A DNA stretch of 64,000 bases, from the NCBI RefSeq assembly GCF_009827595.1, contig NZ_WTYT01000005.1, positions 310,001-374,000 of the forward strand, written 5' to 3'. The notes below the pieces were generated by a model, which was given only the letters and a program-made list of their open reading frames with translations, had not been told where the DNA came from and made no database searches. Shown piece by piece: positions 19,044-28,138 of the stretch. Every line of letters begins with the position of its first letter. Within the stretch, counting starts at the first letter, position 1. The stretch is from Altericroceibacterium endophyticum (GTDB lineage: Bacteria; Pseudomonadota; Alphaproteobacteria; Sphingomonadales; Sphingomonadaceae). The translations under genes and the position numbers were made by a program.

Positions 19044-21314
19044 CTATTCGACTTCTATTCCGCGCGCCTCGGCCCATTGCTGCAATGTTGTCCGCATATT
19101 CTCTGGCGGATTGGCGAGCCAACCATCCATCGCGGCCGAAATTTCAGCCGAATCTAATTTGCAAATCAGCTCTTTAATCGGCCCGACGGCCGCCGGAGTG
19201 ATCGACAGGCGACGAATGCCCAGACCAATCAGCGCCATCGCCTCCAGGCGTCGTCCGCCCATCTCGCCGCAAACACCCAGATCGACCGAATACCCATCCA
19301 GCTGCCGCACCACCCGGCGCAGGAAGCGCAGAATGGACGGGCTGACCCAATCGTAGCGCTCCGCCAGTTTGGGGTTCGCCCGGTCGGCCGCAAAAAGGAA
19401 CTGCGTCAGATCATTCGTGCCAACCGATATGAAGGACAGCTTAGGCGCGATCAGATCCAGCGTTTCAGCCAGTGATGGCACCTCCAGCATGACGCCGTAG
19501 CGGATGGCTTCGGGCAAAGTGTGCTTGCGCGCCTTCAGAAAGGCCAGCTGGCTCTCAAAAACGTTGCGCGCGGCGTAGAACTCCCATGGTTCGGAAACCA
19601 TCGGAAACATCACGTTGAGCACCCGCCCGGCCGCAGCATCGATCAATGCACGAGCCTGAACCTTCAGCAGGCCTTCCCGCTCCAATGCCAGTCGCAGAGC
19701 CCGCCAGCCCATCGCCGGGTTTTCATCTTCCCGGCTGGTATCATTCACCAGATAGGGCAGGCTCTTATCGCCGCCAATATCTACGGTCCGAAAGATAATC
19801 GGTTTCTTTCCCGCCGCATCCAGCACATCGCGATAAAGGCGCGTCTGCCGGTCACGCTGGGGCATCGCATCGGAAACCAGAAACTGAAACTCGGTGCGGA
19901 ACAGGCCAATGCCATCGGCGCCGGTCATGCTCAGCATGGGCAAATCATCACGCAGCCCGGCATTCATCATCACGGTAATGCGCTGGCCGTCGCGGGTGCG
20001 CGGTTCGACATCGCGCATCTTTGCGTAAGCGGCTTGTTTTTCCTTGCTGCGGGTAAAGCGCGTATCAAATGTATCGAGCACGCCTTGTGATGGGCGCACG
20101 GTCACTGCCGCGCGGTCCGCATCCACCAGCACTTCATCACCTTCGCGGATTATTGCGCGGGCATTGCGCACGCGGCCAATGACGGGAATCCCCATGGCGC
20201 GCGCCACAATCACCACATGGGCGGTGAGCGAGCCTTCCTCCAGCAGCACACCCTTCAGGCGGCGCTTGTCATATTCGAGTAATTCTGCGGGGCCAAGATT
20301 CTTGGCAATCAGAATGGAATCCTGCCGCAAACCGGAACTGGCGGCGGTCCCCAGCTGACCCGAGACAATCCGCAACAAGCGGTTCGCCAGATCTTCCAGA
20401 TCATGCATCCGGTCCGCCAGCAGCGGATCGTCAATCTCGCGCATGCGCATCCGCGTACGCTGCTGCACCCGTTCGATCGCTGCTTCTGCTGTCAGCCCGC
20501 TATCGATCGCTTCATTGATGCGGCGTCCCCAGCCCTCATCATAAGCGAACATCTTGTAGGTTTCGAGTACCTGATCATGTTCACCGCCAACGCCGAATTC
20601 GGCCTGGTTGGTCATATGCTCGATCTGTTCGCGCATTTTGTCGAAAGCGAGATAGACACGCTGCCGCTCCGACTCTGTGTCTTCGGCAACTGTCTGCTCG
20701 ATCCGGATGCGCGGCTGATGGAACACGGCGGCACCGCTCGCCAGCCCCTTGACCAATGTCAGGCCGGTGAGTGTTTCCTGACCAGAATGCGCCTGCGACA
20801 GGCCGCTCTTGTCATCGTCATCGACCAGATTGGCATTGTGAATCAGTTCGGCCAGTACCATCGCCACCGTTTGCAGCGCCTCGATTTCAACTTCTTCGTA
20901 TCGCCGCGGTTCGACATGCTGGACCGTCAGCACGCCGATCGCCCGCTCATTGCGGACGATGGGCACACCGGCGAAGGAATGGAATTTTTCCTCACCCGTT
21001 TCCGAGCGGTACTGGAATTCAGGATGCGCGGCGGCTTCAGCCAGGTTCAGCGTTTCGACATTGCGCGCGATAGTGCCGGTCAGCCCCTCGCCCACGCCCA
21101 TGCGGGTTACGTGAACCGCGCTTTGATTGAGGCCGCGCGTGGCGAATAATTCCAGCATACCCACCCGCAGCAGATACACCGAACACACTTCGCTATGCAG
21201 AGCCTCGCCAATGATATCGACGACCTGATTGAGCTTTCCCTGAGCATGGAGGCGCGATGCCATGACTTCATGCAGCTGGGTCAGGATTGATCGGGCGGCG
21301 GCGACTGCGGACAT
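19044..21314 (-). CDS. ptsP: PTS-Ntr enzyme I (phosphoenolpyruvate-protein phosphotransferase)
   Basis: PtsP starts the nitrogen PTS phosphorelay by autophosphorylating from PEP and passing the phosphate to NPr. The N-terminal GAF domain (about residues 17-160, FHSFAGVPIVRNERAIGVL) separates it from sugar PTS enzyme I and binds signals such as glutamine in other bacteria. The active-site His is in GSLTAHVVIVARAMGIPVIG. The C-terminal PEP-binding barrel includes LFRTEFQFL, MLEVPSLAETLDL, SVGTNDLTQF and CGEMGG. The 756 residues match the family. The partner genes ptsO and ptsN are not in the window. Confidence 0.96.
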   Translation of the reverse strand: MSAVAAARSILTQLHEVMASRLHAQGKLNQVVDIIGEALHSEVCSVYLLRVGMLELFATRGLNQSAVHVTRMGVGEGLTGTIARNVETLNLAEAAAHPEFQYRSETGEEKFHSFAGVPIVRNERAIGVLTVQHVEPRRYEEVEIEALQTVAMVLAELIHNANLVDDDDKSGLSQAHSGQETLTGLTLVKGLASGAAVFHQPRIRIEQTVAEDTESERQRVYLAFDKMREQIEHMTNQAEFGVGGEHDQVLETYKMFAYDEGWGRRINEAIDSGLTAEAAIERVQQRTRMRMREIDDPLLADRMHDLEDLANRLLRIVSGQLGTAASSGLRQDSILIAKNLGPAELLEYDKRRLKGVLLEEGSLTAHVVIVARAMGIPVIGRVRNARAIIREGDEVLVDADRAAVTVRPSQGVLDTFDTRFTRSKEKQAAYAKMRDVEPRTRDGQRITVMMNAGLRDDLPMLSMTGADGIGLFRTEFQFLVSDAMPQRDRQTRLYRDVLDAAGKKPIIFRTVDIGGDKSLPYLVNDTSREDENPAMGWRALRLALEREGLLKVQARALIDAAAGRVLNVMFPMVSEPWEFYAARNVFESQLAFLKARKHTLPEAIRYGVMLEVPSLAETLDLIAPKLSFISVGTNDLTQFLFAADRANPKLAERYDWVSPSILRFLRRVVRQLDGYSVDLGVCGEMGGRRLEAMALIGLGIRRLSITPAAVGPIKELICKLDSAEISAAMDGWLANPPENMRTTLQQWAEARGIEVE

Positions 21315-21412
21315 GCAACAGGATTACCCCACATTACGTCGCTTGTGAATGTTACTTATCGCATTTGGTGATTTTGTTACTCTTTTGAGCACCAAAACAG
21401 CTCTTCATAAAG

Positions 21413-21456
21413 CAAGAGCGGCATACCGCCTGAAAAATCAGGCGGCGCCGCTCTTG
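21413..21456 (-). terminator. Long hairpin downstream of the small DUF465 gene
   Basis: CAAGAGCGGC pairs with GCCGCTCTTG, and inside it CCGCCTGA pairs with TCAGGCGG around an A-rich loop. The hairpin lies 23 bases past the stop of the 51-residue gene and 99 bases before the ptsP start, so it separates these two minus-strand units. The T-run after it is poor. Confidence 0.6.
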
Positions 21457-21478
21457 GGATGATCAGATTGCCTGCCTT

Positions 21479-21634
21479 TTAATGCAGCGCAATTTCTTCC
21501 TTGAGCCGAAGTTTCTGACGCTTAAGCGCCTGTATTTTCGAAACATCGGGAGAAGGCCGGTTGAGTTCCTCTCGCAAGCTACGCTCCAGACCGAGATGCT
21601 TTGCCTGAAGTGCTGACACATGCGATGTCACCAT
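21479..21634 (-). CDS. Small DUF465 (YdcH-like) protein
   Basis: This 51-residue protein has an excellent ribosome binding site (AAGGAG 8 bases before ATG). It begins MVTSHVSALQAKHLGLERSL and ends KRQKLRLKEEIALH, the charged helical hairpin pattern of DUF465/YdcH proteins, with the KxxKLxLKxEI end. Such proteins are widespread in alphaproteobacteria and have no settled function. It is divergent from a second DUF465 gene 203 bases away. Confidence 0.75.
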   Translation of the reverse strand: MVTSHVSALQAKHLGLERSLREELNRPSPDVSKIQALKRQKLRLKEEIALH

Positions 21635-21837
21635 ATGCGTTCTCCTTATCTGTCATTGATCCCAAACGATCATGGCACGGCGCAATCGCAAGCAAGAATC
21701 GCTAACTTTCGCGCCGTGCAATTGTCATAAAATCATAATAGTTATAGATCGGCAAACAGCGCAGAGATGAACCGCGCGAAACGAAAGGTAGTACGCATGG
21801 AAGCGGGCAGGCACGGGAGCATCCCGGGAAGGTGAAT

Positions 21838-22035
21838 ATGACCGAAGAGGAGATGCGCAAGAAACTGACCGGCCTGAAGATCGAACATCGCGATATGGAT
21901 GCCGCGATCGATGCTCTGACTTCCGCTGAATCACTCGATCAGCTGCAAATTGCGCGGCTTAAAAAGCGCAAATTGCAATTGCGGGATCAGATGTCGATGA
22001 TCGAGGACTATCTGACTCCAGACATCATTGCCTGA
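21838..22035 (+). CDS. DUF465 (YdcH-like) protein
   Basis: This 65-residue, highly charged helical protein contains LKIEHRDMDAAIDAL and LQIARLKKRKLQLRDQM, the classic DUF465 pattern (hxHxxLDxxI, then LKKxKLxLKDxI). ATG 21838 is preferred over GTG 21832 because GGAAGG lies 5 bases upstream. Its function is unknown. It forms a divergent pair with the 51-residue relative and precedes a DUF1465 gene by 134 bases. Confidence 0.8.
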   Translation: MTEEEMRKKLTGLKIEHRDMDAAIDALTSAESLDQLQIARLKKRKLQLRDQMSMIEDYLTPDIIA

Positions 22036-22169
22036 TTCGGGACAGAATCGCGCAGTACATTAAGTAGGGCCACCTATGTTTGATTAGGACACACCCTAAG
22101 GATGTTTGCCCTTAAGGCTTTTGACTGGCTGGCGCGCGCCGAAAACAGCCGTTATTTCCTGGTCCTACC

Positions 22170-22634
22170 ATGACCTATAAAACAAAACTCAATCAGACCC
22201 TGCTGGAGTCTCTTTACTGGGAAGCACTGTGCCTTGCCGAAGAGCTGCAGCAGACGGTCGAAGAAAAGAACCGGGCTCGCGAAAATAGGATTGATGGAAC
22301 GCAGACTGTTGTCGCAGATACAACCGCGTTTTCGCAAGAAACCTTCAGGACCACCACGCGCATCATGCATGCCATCGCCTGGCTGATGGATCGGCGGGCT
22401 TGTCTGGACGGCATGATCAGCGCTCAGCAGCTTGAGATGCAGCCCGCCTTGCCGAGCCTCATTGATCAGGAATCCTGGTCGATATCGGGGGGCCAAACGC
22501 CAGACCTGATCGGGCAGATCAATGCGTTTTATATCCGCATTGCGCGGCTTGACCGCCATTGGCGTGCCGAGCGGGAACGCTGTGCCGAACCTGCCGCAGC
22601 CGCCAAAGGCCAACGTAGCGCGGCCTATTACTAG
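22170..22634 (+). CDS. DUF1465 family protein
   Basis: This is a 154-residue soluble, mostly helical protein. The segment LLESLYWEALCLAEEL and the later RTTTRIMHAIAWLMDRRA fit the alphaproteobacterial DUF1465 family, which has no established biochemical role. The C-terminus is polar and low-complexity. No strong ribosome binding site is seen, but the start fits the family. It precedes the MBL-fold gene. Confidence 0.72.
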   Translation: MTYKTKLNQTLLESLYWEALCLAEELQQTVEEKNRARENRIDGTQTVVADTTAFSQETFRTTTRIMHAIAWLMDRRACLDGMISAQQLEMQPALPSLIDQESWSISGGQTPDLIGQINAFYIRIARLDRHWRAERERCAEPAAAAKGQRSAAYY

Positions 22635-22699
22635 TGAGATAGCTTTGCTCATATAACCGCCCCCTCGACAGTCTGTGTCGGGGGGCCCATATCCCGGCT

Positions 22700-23572
22700 A
22701 TGACGTTGCCGCCCAAACCATGGCCAACCGGCCACTGCGAAGATATCGAACCGTTGATACGCCGCATATTGGCTCCCAACGGTTCCCCCTTCACATTCAC
22801 CGGCACGCAAACCTATTTGATCGGGACGCAGGAAGAACTGGTCGTGCTCGACCCCGGCCCGGATCATGCAGACCATGTCGATGCTCTGATAGCTGCCATC
22901 GGGCAGGCCCGCGTCGTCGCCGTGGTCTGCACCCACACGCATCGCGACCATTCGCCTGCCGCCAAATTGCTGTCCAGCCACTTCGATGCACCGATAATCG
23001 GCTGTGCTGCGCTCACCATACAAAGCGATGAACCGCGCGCAGACGCGCCGTTTGATCAGGATTACGCGCCCGACCGGGTGCTGGAGGATGGGGATAGCAT
23101 CACCGGCGATGGCTGGACGCTGACGGCGGTTTCCACGCCCGGCCATACCTCCAATCACTTGTGCTATGCGCTGGAGGAAAGTGGCGCGCTGTTTACTGGG
23201 GATCATGTCATGGGCTGGTCCACCAGTGTGGTCGCCCCGCCAGATGGCAATATGGCGGATTATCTCGCCAGTCTGGACAAGCTGTATCAGCGCGACGACC
23301 GCATCTATTACCCGGCCCATGGCCCTGCGATCACGAAACCCCGTCAATTGGTGCGCGGAATGATGGGTCATCGGCGCCAGCGCGAGCGTCAGATCTTGCG
23401 GCTATTGGCAGAGGAGCCGCGCGTTTTACCGGAGATGGTGCCGCTGATGTATAAGGGGCTCAAAGAGCAACTCTATCCTGCCGCGGGCCAATCAGTGACG
23501 GCGCATTTGCTGGATCTGGAACGTCGGGGCGAGGTCATCCGTTCAGGAGATCTATGGCAAACAACAAGCTGA
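22700..23572 (+). CDS. Metallo-beta-lactamase-fold hydrolase with winged-helix C-terminus
   Basis: This 290-residue protein has the binuclear zinc motif THTHRDHSP, further ligand His residues in STPGHTSNH and the Asp in FTGDHVMGW, and ends the catalytic domain with YPAHGPAI. The C-terminal region (MMGHRRQRERQILRLL to the end) is the winged-helix domain of the LACTB2-like branch, whose members are hydrolases or nucleases. The real substrate is unknown. It overlaps the DUF4230 gene by 19 bases, so co-translation is likely. Confidence 0.85.
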   Translation: MTLPPKPWPTGHCEDIEPLIRRILAPNGSPFTFTGTQTYLIGTQEELVVLDPGPDHADHVDALIAAIGQARVVAVVCTHTHRDHSPAAKLLSSHFDAPIIGCAALTIQSDEPRADAPFDQDYAPDRVLEDGDSITGDGWTLTAVSTPGHTSNHLCYALEESGALFTGDHVMGWSTSVVAPPDGNMADYLASLDKLYQRDDRIYYPAHGPAITKPRQLVRGMMGHRRQRERQILRLLAEEPRVLPEMVPLMYKGLKEQLYPAAGQSVTAHLLDLERRGEVIRSGDLWQTTS

Positions 23573-24252
23573 CCACGGATGAGACAAGCAGCACCGAGCT
23601 GCCCTCTGATCCCCCTGCGCCCAGGCGCGAGAAGTCTCTGGCACGCGTGCAGGCCGTGCCGTGGCTGCTCTTCATCGGAATGATGGCGCTGGCGGCTTTT
23701 CTGGGCTGGCGCGCCTATGCACCCGACGATCTGGGCGATCCGCTGGCTACCAGCCTGACGGCGTTTGAAAAACGGAACGAGCTGACCGTCTTTTCCGCCA
23801 GCCTGTCGCCGGTCGTTGCCTCCACCGACAGCCGCCTGTTCGGCGCGATCAAGAGCAGGCAGGTCGCCGTTATTCCGGCTCAGGTAAATTACACGCTGAA
23901 TATGGGCGCGGTGGATGCCAGCCGGCTGCGCTGGAATGAAGCAAACGATACCTTATCCGTCCAGCTGCCGCCAGTTCAGGTGGGCAAACCAAATCTGGAC
24001 AGTGCCCGGGCGCAATATCTGCGCGAAGGCATCTGGATTACCAGCGATGCGCAGGACAAGCTGACCCGTGACAACACCCGTCTGGCAGAACAGCAAGCAG
24101 TAAAACAGGCCGCCAATCCCGTACTCATGGACCTTGCGCGAACAGCTGCTAAGGAAGCCGTGTATCAGAATCTCGCCATCCCCCTGCAAGTTGCAGGCTA
24201 TGGCGACGTTAAAATCCAAATTCGCTTCGACGGAGAAGAAGAAAGCCAATGA
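23554..24252 (+). CDS. DUF4230 family single-pass membrane protein
   Basis: This 232-residue protein has a polar N-terminal tail, one TM helix (VPWLLFIGMMALAAFLGW, residues about 37-54) and a periplasmic domain of the DUF4230 type, a family of unknown function. The start has GGAG 6 bases upstream and lies within the end of the MBL gene. The stop overlaps the nadA start (ATGA). This coupling to nadA seems fixed by the sequence, but no role in NAD synthesis is known. Confidence 0.75.
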   Translation: MANNKLTTDETSSTELPSDPPAPRREKSLARVQAVPWLLFIGMMALAAFLGWRAYAPDDLGDPLATSLTAFEKRNELTVFSASLSPVVASTDSRLFGAIKSRQVAVIPAQVNYTLNMGAVDASRLRWNEANDTLSVQLPPVQVGKPNLDSARAQYLREGIWITSDAQDKLTRDNTRLAEQQAVKQAANPVLMDLARTAAKEAVYQNLAIPLQVAGYGDVKIQIRFDGEEESQ

Positions 24253-25253
24253 GCGTCGAATCCAAGCTCCCCACCGGCACTGATCTGCGCGCCGAAATCG
24301 ATCGGCTGCGTAAAGAGCGCAATGCCGTGATCCTGGCCCATTATTATCAGCGGCCCGAATTGCAGGATCTGGCAGATTTCGTCGGAGACAGTCTGGAATT
24401 GTCGCGCAAGGCGGCAGAGACGGATGCCGATGTCATCGCCTTTTGCGGCGTGAAGTTCATGGCCGACACGGCCAAGATCCTGAGCCCGGAAAAGATCGTT
24501 GTCCTGCCCGATATGGACGCTGGTTGCAGTCTTGAAGACAGCTGCCCGCCGGACAAATTCCGCGCTTTCCGCGAACAGCACCCCGATCATATCGCGCTGA
24601 CCTATATCAATTGCTCGACCGAGGTGAAGGCGCTGTCCGACGTGATCGTCACCAGCTCCAGCGCCGAAACGATCCTGCAGCAAATCCCCAAGGATCAGCC
24701 GATCATCTTCGGCCCGGACCGTCACCTCGGCGGTTATCTGAACCGTAAATTCGATCGCGACATGCTGCTCTGGCCCGGCGTGTGCATCGTGCATGAAGCC
24801 TTCAGCGAACGCGAATTGCTGAAACTGAAGGAACAGCATCCCGATGCACCGGTGGCTGCCCATCCCGAATGTCCGCCGCATATTATCGACCATGCGGATC
24901 ATGTCGGATCGACCAGCTCCATCCTGCAATATGCCAAGACCTTTGCAGGGGATACGCTGATCGTTGCAACCGAACCGCATATTATCCACCAGATGGAAAA
25001 AGCGCTGCCGGAGAAAAACTTCATCGGTGCGCCGGGCGCAGACGGCAACTGCAATTGCAATATCTGCCCCTATATGGCGCTTAACACGATGGAAAAGCTT
25101 TACATCTGTCTGCGCGATCTCGAACCGCGGATCGAGATTGAAGAGGATTTGCGCCTGAAGGCCAAACGCAGCCTCGACAATATGCTGGATATGGCATCCG
25201 GCACGATCGGACAGGGCGACCTCGGACGGATCCGCTCAAGTCTGGACAGCTGA
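24249..25253 (+). CDS. nadA: Quinolinate synthase NadA
   Basis: NadA condenses iminoaspartate with dihydroxyacetone phosphate to make quinolinate, the first committed NAD precursor. It uses a 4Fe-4S cluster. The N-terminal AHYYQRPELQDLADFVGDS is characteristic, as are FCGVKFMADTAKIL, the conserved SSAET and the C-terminal NCNCNICPYM with cluster Cys. The length of 334 residues is normal. nadB and nadC are not nearby. Two hairpins follow at 25262 and 25318. Confidence 0.96.
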   Translation: MSVESKLPTGTDLRAEIDRLRKERNAVILAHYYQRPELQDLADFVGDSLELSRKAAETDADVIAFCGVKFMADTAKILSPEKIVVLPDMDAGCSLEDSCPPDKFRAFREQHPDHIALTYINCSTEVKALSDVIVTSSSAETILQQIPKDQPIIFGPDRHLGGYLNRKFDRDMLLWPGVCIVHEAFSERELLKLKEQHPDAPVAAHPECPPHIIDHADHVGSTSSILQYAKTFAGDTLIVATEPHIIHQMEKALPEKNFIGAPGADGNCNCNICPYMALNTMEKLYICLRDLEPRIEIEEDLRLKAKRSLDNMLDMASGTIGQGDLGRIRSSLDS

Positions 25254-25261
25254 ATACGGAC

Positions 25262-25350
25262 AGAGTGCCGCGACAATCGGGCACTCTTCCCTTCTCCACT
25301 CGTTGCCTCAACCAATAGACCCGTTCGGGAATTTATATTCCGAACGGGTC
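25262..25350 (+). terminator. Two tandem hairpins after nadA
   Basis: The first hairpin is AGAGTGCC/GGCACTCT (25262-25269 and 25280-25287), followed by TCCCTTCTCC. The second is a long stem, GACCCGTTCGG(G)AAT with ATTCCGAACGGGTC (25318-25350), closing on a TTAT loop. Together they probably end the MBL-DUF4230-nadA transcript before the DUF2254 pair. Confidence 0.65.
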
Positions 25351-25379
25351 ATTGCACGAAATGGCGGGGGTTACGGGCC

Positions 25380-26669
25380 TTGAGGCGAGAAGCACAATTT
25401 GGCGGGGCGGCGTTCTGGACCCTGCGCCAGCTCATCATAAATTACTGGGCCCTGCCCCTCATCGCCGTCATCGCGGCACCGGTCGCCGCCATTGTCAGCC
25501 TGTGGCTGGGCCAGCATGGGGCGAGCGAGTTTCTGCTGGCACGTGATCTGGCGCCGGTTGCCAGCGCCGAAACGGCGAAAGAGCTCGCCAGCACCGCAAC
25601 CGGTGTCACCGCCGCTTTCCTGACTCTGTATTTTTCAATTACCCTGTTGGTGTTGACCCTCGCGGCGGGCAATCTGGGCGTGCGCCTGATTGATCGCTGG
25701 ATCGACAAACGGCTGGTGCGCATTTCCATGGCCGGACTGGCGTTCTGTCTGGTCTTTTCCCTGATCATTCTGGCCGCGATCGATCCTGCAGCCGACATGG
25801 CCGATGTGCCCCTTTTCAGTTTGCTGGTGTTGATCATCCTCCAGATGATCAACATCGCCATGATGGGCGTATCGCTGCATGATCTGGGCCGCACCATGTT
25901 TGTCGATCGCTCGATTGCCAGAATTGGCAGAGATGCTGCGACCCCCAATCTGCCTGTTACGGCAGGCGAGGCATGGCGCGGTGAATGGGCACAGACCATC
26001 CCCGCGAGGCGCACAGGCTATGTTGAAGGCATCAATTACGCTTGGCTCGCCAAAAAACTGAGTGATCACCCCGGCCGCCTTCATTTCTGCAAGGCCCCCG
26101 GCGCGCATGTGCTGGAGGGAGAGGCACTGGTCCTGTGCGAACGCGATGGTGTCGATCCGCACTATATCGACAAGGCCATTGCGATTGGTGACTTCCGCTC
26201 TGATGGGCAAGGCCCGGTCTTTTTCATCCGGCTGCTGGTGGAAATTGCGGCACGGGCGCTGTCGCCCGGTATTAATGATTCCTACACTGCACGCGCTGCC
26301 TGCGATGCACTGACCCACGCCATGGCGGGGCAGCTAGGCTCCTGGGTCGATCGCGCTGATCAGCCGCTTTATGCAGATGATTGCCGGTTTGAAATTCCCG
26401 GGCAGGATTTTGCCGCCCTGTTTGCCGGTCCACTCGCCACCTTGCGCCAATCCGCCGCCGATTACCCCGCCATTGCCGCGCGGATGATCGACAATTTCGG
26501 TCGTCTGCTGCATCACGATGCAATGATGAACCGATCACCTGAGTTACGCGCGTTTCTATGTACACAGGCCGACGCTCTGGCCGATCACGCCCTTGCGCAA
26601 ACGCAGCAGCATCTGGACCGGGAGACTCTGGAAAGCGCCCGTCGAAACTGTGTGGGAGAAGCCGCATGA
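25380..26669 (+). CDS. DUF2254 membrane protein (first of a pair)
   Basis: This 429-residue protein has about four TM helices in its first 160 residues (LPLIAVIAAPVAAIVSLWL, TAAFLTLYFSITLLVLTLA, ISMAGLAFCLVFSLIILAA, FSLLVLIILQMINIAMMG). A soluble C-terminal half carries the DUF2254 signature ARALSPGINDSYTARAA. The start is TTG 25380 with GGGGG about 10 bases upstream; no ATG fits the first helix. Its function is unknown. It is coupled by an ATGA overlap to a second DUF2254 gene, with which it shares only limited identity. Confidence 0.75.
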   Translation: MRREAQFGGAAFWTLRQLIINYWALPLIAVIAAPVAAIVSLWLGQHGASEFLLARDLAPVASAETAKELASTATGVTAAFLTLYFSITLLVLTLAAGNLGVRLIDRWIDKRLVRISMAGLAFCLVFSLIILAAIDPAADMADVPLFSLLVLIILQMINIAMMGVSLHDLGRTMFVDRSIARIGRDAATPNLPVTAGEAWRGEWAQTIPARRTGYVEGINYAWLAKKLSDHPGRLHFCKAPGAHVLEGEALVLCERDGVDPHYIDKAIAIGDFRSDGQGPVFFIRLLVEIAARALSPGINDSYTARAACDALTHAMAGQLGSWVDRADQPLYADDCRFEIPGQDFAALFAGPLATLRQSAADYPAIAARMIDNFGRLLHHDAMMNRSPELRAFLCTQADALADHALAQTQQHLDRETLESARRNCVGEAA

Positions 26670-28045
26670 TCACCCGCATCGGCGAGATATGGCGCCGACT
26701 TAATGCCAGTTACTGGTTCTATCCCGGCCTGTTTGCCCTGACTGCTCTCATTCTGGCGCTTGGCACGATCTGGCTGGATCGCAGCGGCCACACCGAATGG
26801 ATCAGCAATATTCCCTTCATCCACACCGCCCGGCCCGATGGGGCGAACACGTTGCTGAGCGTGATTGCCAGTGCGATGATCGGCGTGGCTGCAACCGTCT
26901 TTTCGATCACGATCGCAGCGGTGGCCTATGCCAGCGGCAATTACGGGCCCCGCCTGCTGACCAATTTCATGGAAGACCGGGGTAACCAGCTTAGCCTCGC
27001 CACCTTTATCGGCACCTTCGTCTACGCCATCACGGTGCTGCGCACCGTGCGCGGTGAGGATGAAAGCGCTGGCTTCTTGATGCAGGGAAACGATTCCCTG
27101 CCCGGTTTCGTGCCGCAGCTTTCCCTGCTGGTCGCTTATGCGCTGACGGCCATTTCCATTATGGTCCTGGTCTATTTCCTGAACCACATTCCGGCTTCAA
27201 TCCGGGTCAATACCGTTCTGGAAGGCATCGGACAGCGCCTGCTCCGCGGTATTGAAAGGCGTTTCCCCGATGAAGATCGCGGCGACGTGCCGCTCAGCCG
27301 GCCAGACGGCTTGCCTATTTGTGCCGCCGGTACAGGATATGTGCAGTTCATCGATTTCGACAAATTGCAATCCATCGCGTCCGCCAAGGAAGCCAAGCTC
27401 GTGCTTGGGCTGAGGCCGGGCGACTTCGTACATCCCGCCATCCCTCTGGCCTTCTGGTCTGACCCCTCCTCGATCGAAGAGAGCCCGGATGACGACATTC
27501 GCGACTGTTTCTCACTTGGCGGCATGCGCACACCGGGGCAGGATATCCAGTTTCTGATCGACGAGCTGGTGGAAATCGGTTGCCGCGCGCTTTCGCCCGG
27601 TATCAACGACCCCTTCACCGCTATCACGGCAATTCATTGGCTGGGCGCCGCGACTGCAGTGATCGGCATGCGTGATCTGCGCATGCATTTTCAGGATGAT
27701 AGCGGCACAAGTTCCGATCATCTGATTCTGCTCGATGATAATTACGAACATTATCTGACGCGGGGATTTGGCGCCCTGCGCAGCGCAGTCGCAGCCAATC
27801 GCATCGCCTGTCTGGTAACCTTCGATACGCTGGTCAACGCATCCCTCACGCTTACCAATGAATCCCGCAAAGCGCGTCTCAAGCTTGAAGGTGATCGCCT
27901 GATCGATCAGGCGCGTGAAGCCCTGCGTGGCCCCGCTTTGGTGGATGTGGAGGCCCGCTATGTTCGCTTTTGCCAGAAAATGGACAGTCAGGTGCTACCC
28001 TCTGACCCGCCAGACGAACGACAGTTTCTTGACGCCGAAACATAA
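26666..28045 (+). CDS. DUF2254 membrane protein (second of a pair)
   Basis: This 459-residue protein has an N-terminal membrane domain with about four helices (FYPGLFALTALILALGTIW; LLSVIASAMIGVAATVFSIT; two more to about residue 175) and a soluble domain with GCRALSPGINDPFTAITAIHWL, the best-conserved DUF2254 segment. ATG 26666 overlaps the stop of the preceding gene. Two coupled paralogues suggest a hetero-oligomer. The ligand or transport role is not known. Confidence 0.8.
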   Translation: MITRIGEIWRRLNASYWFYPGLFALTALILALGTIWLDRSGHTEWISNIPFIHTARPDGANTLLSVIASAMIGVAATVFSITIAAVAYASGNYGPRLLTNFMEDRGNQLSLATFIGTFVYAITVLRTVRGEDESAGFLMQGNDSLPGFVPQLSLLVAYALTAISIMVLVYFLNHIPASIRVNTVLEGIGQRLLRGIERRFPDEDRGDVPLSRPDGLPICAAGTGYVQFIDFDKLQSIASAKEAKLVLGLRPGDFVHPAIPLAFWSDPSSIEESPDDDIRDCFSLGGMRTPGQDIQFLIDELVEIGCRALSPGINDPFTAITAIHWLGAATAVIGMRDLRMHFQDDSGTSSDHLILLDDNYEHYLTRGFGALRSAVAANRIACLVTFDTLVNASLTLTNESRKARLKLEGDRLIDQAREALRGPALVDVEARYVRFCQKMDSQVLPSDPPDERQFLDAET

Positions 28046-28138
28046 TTTCGCAACGCAATAGACTTATATCGGTAAACACGGTGTCATGAAGCACCCCTAG
28101 GCGCCCGTCATCAATAACGGGTCCCAGAGGTAAACCTC

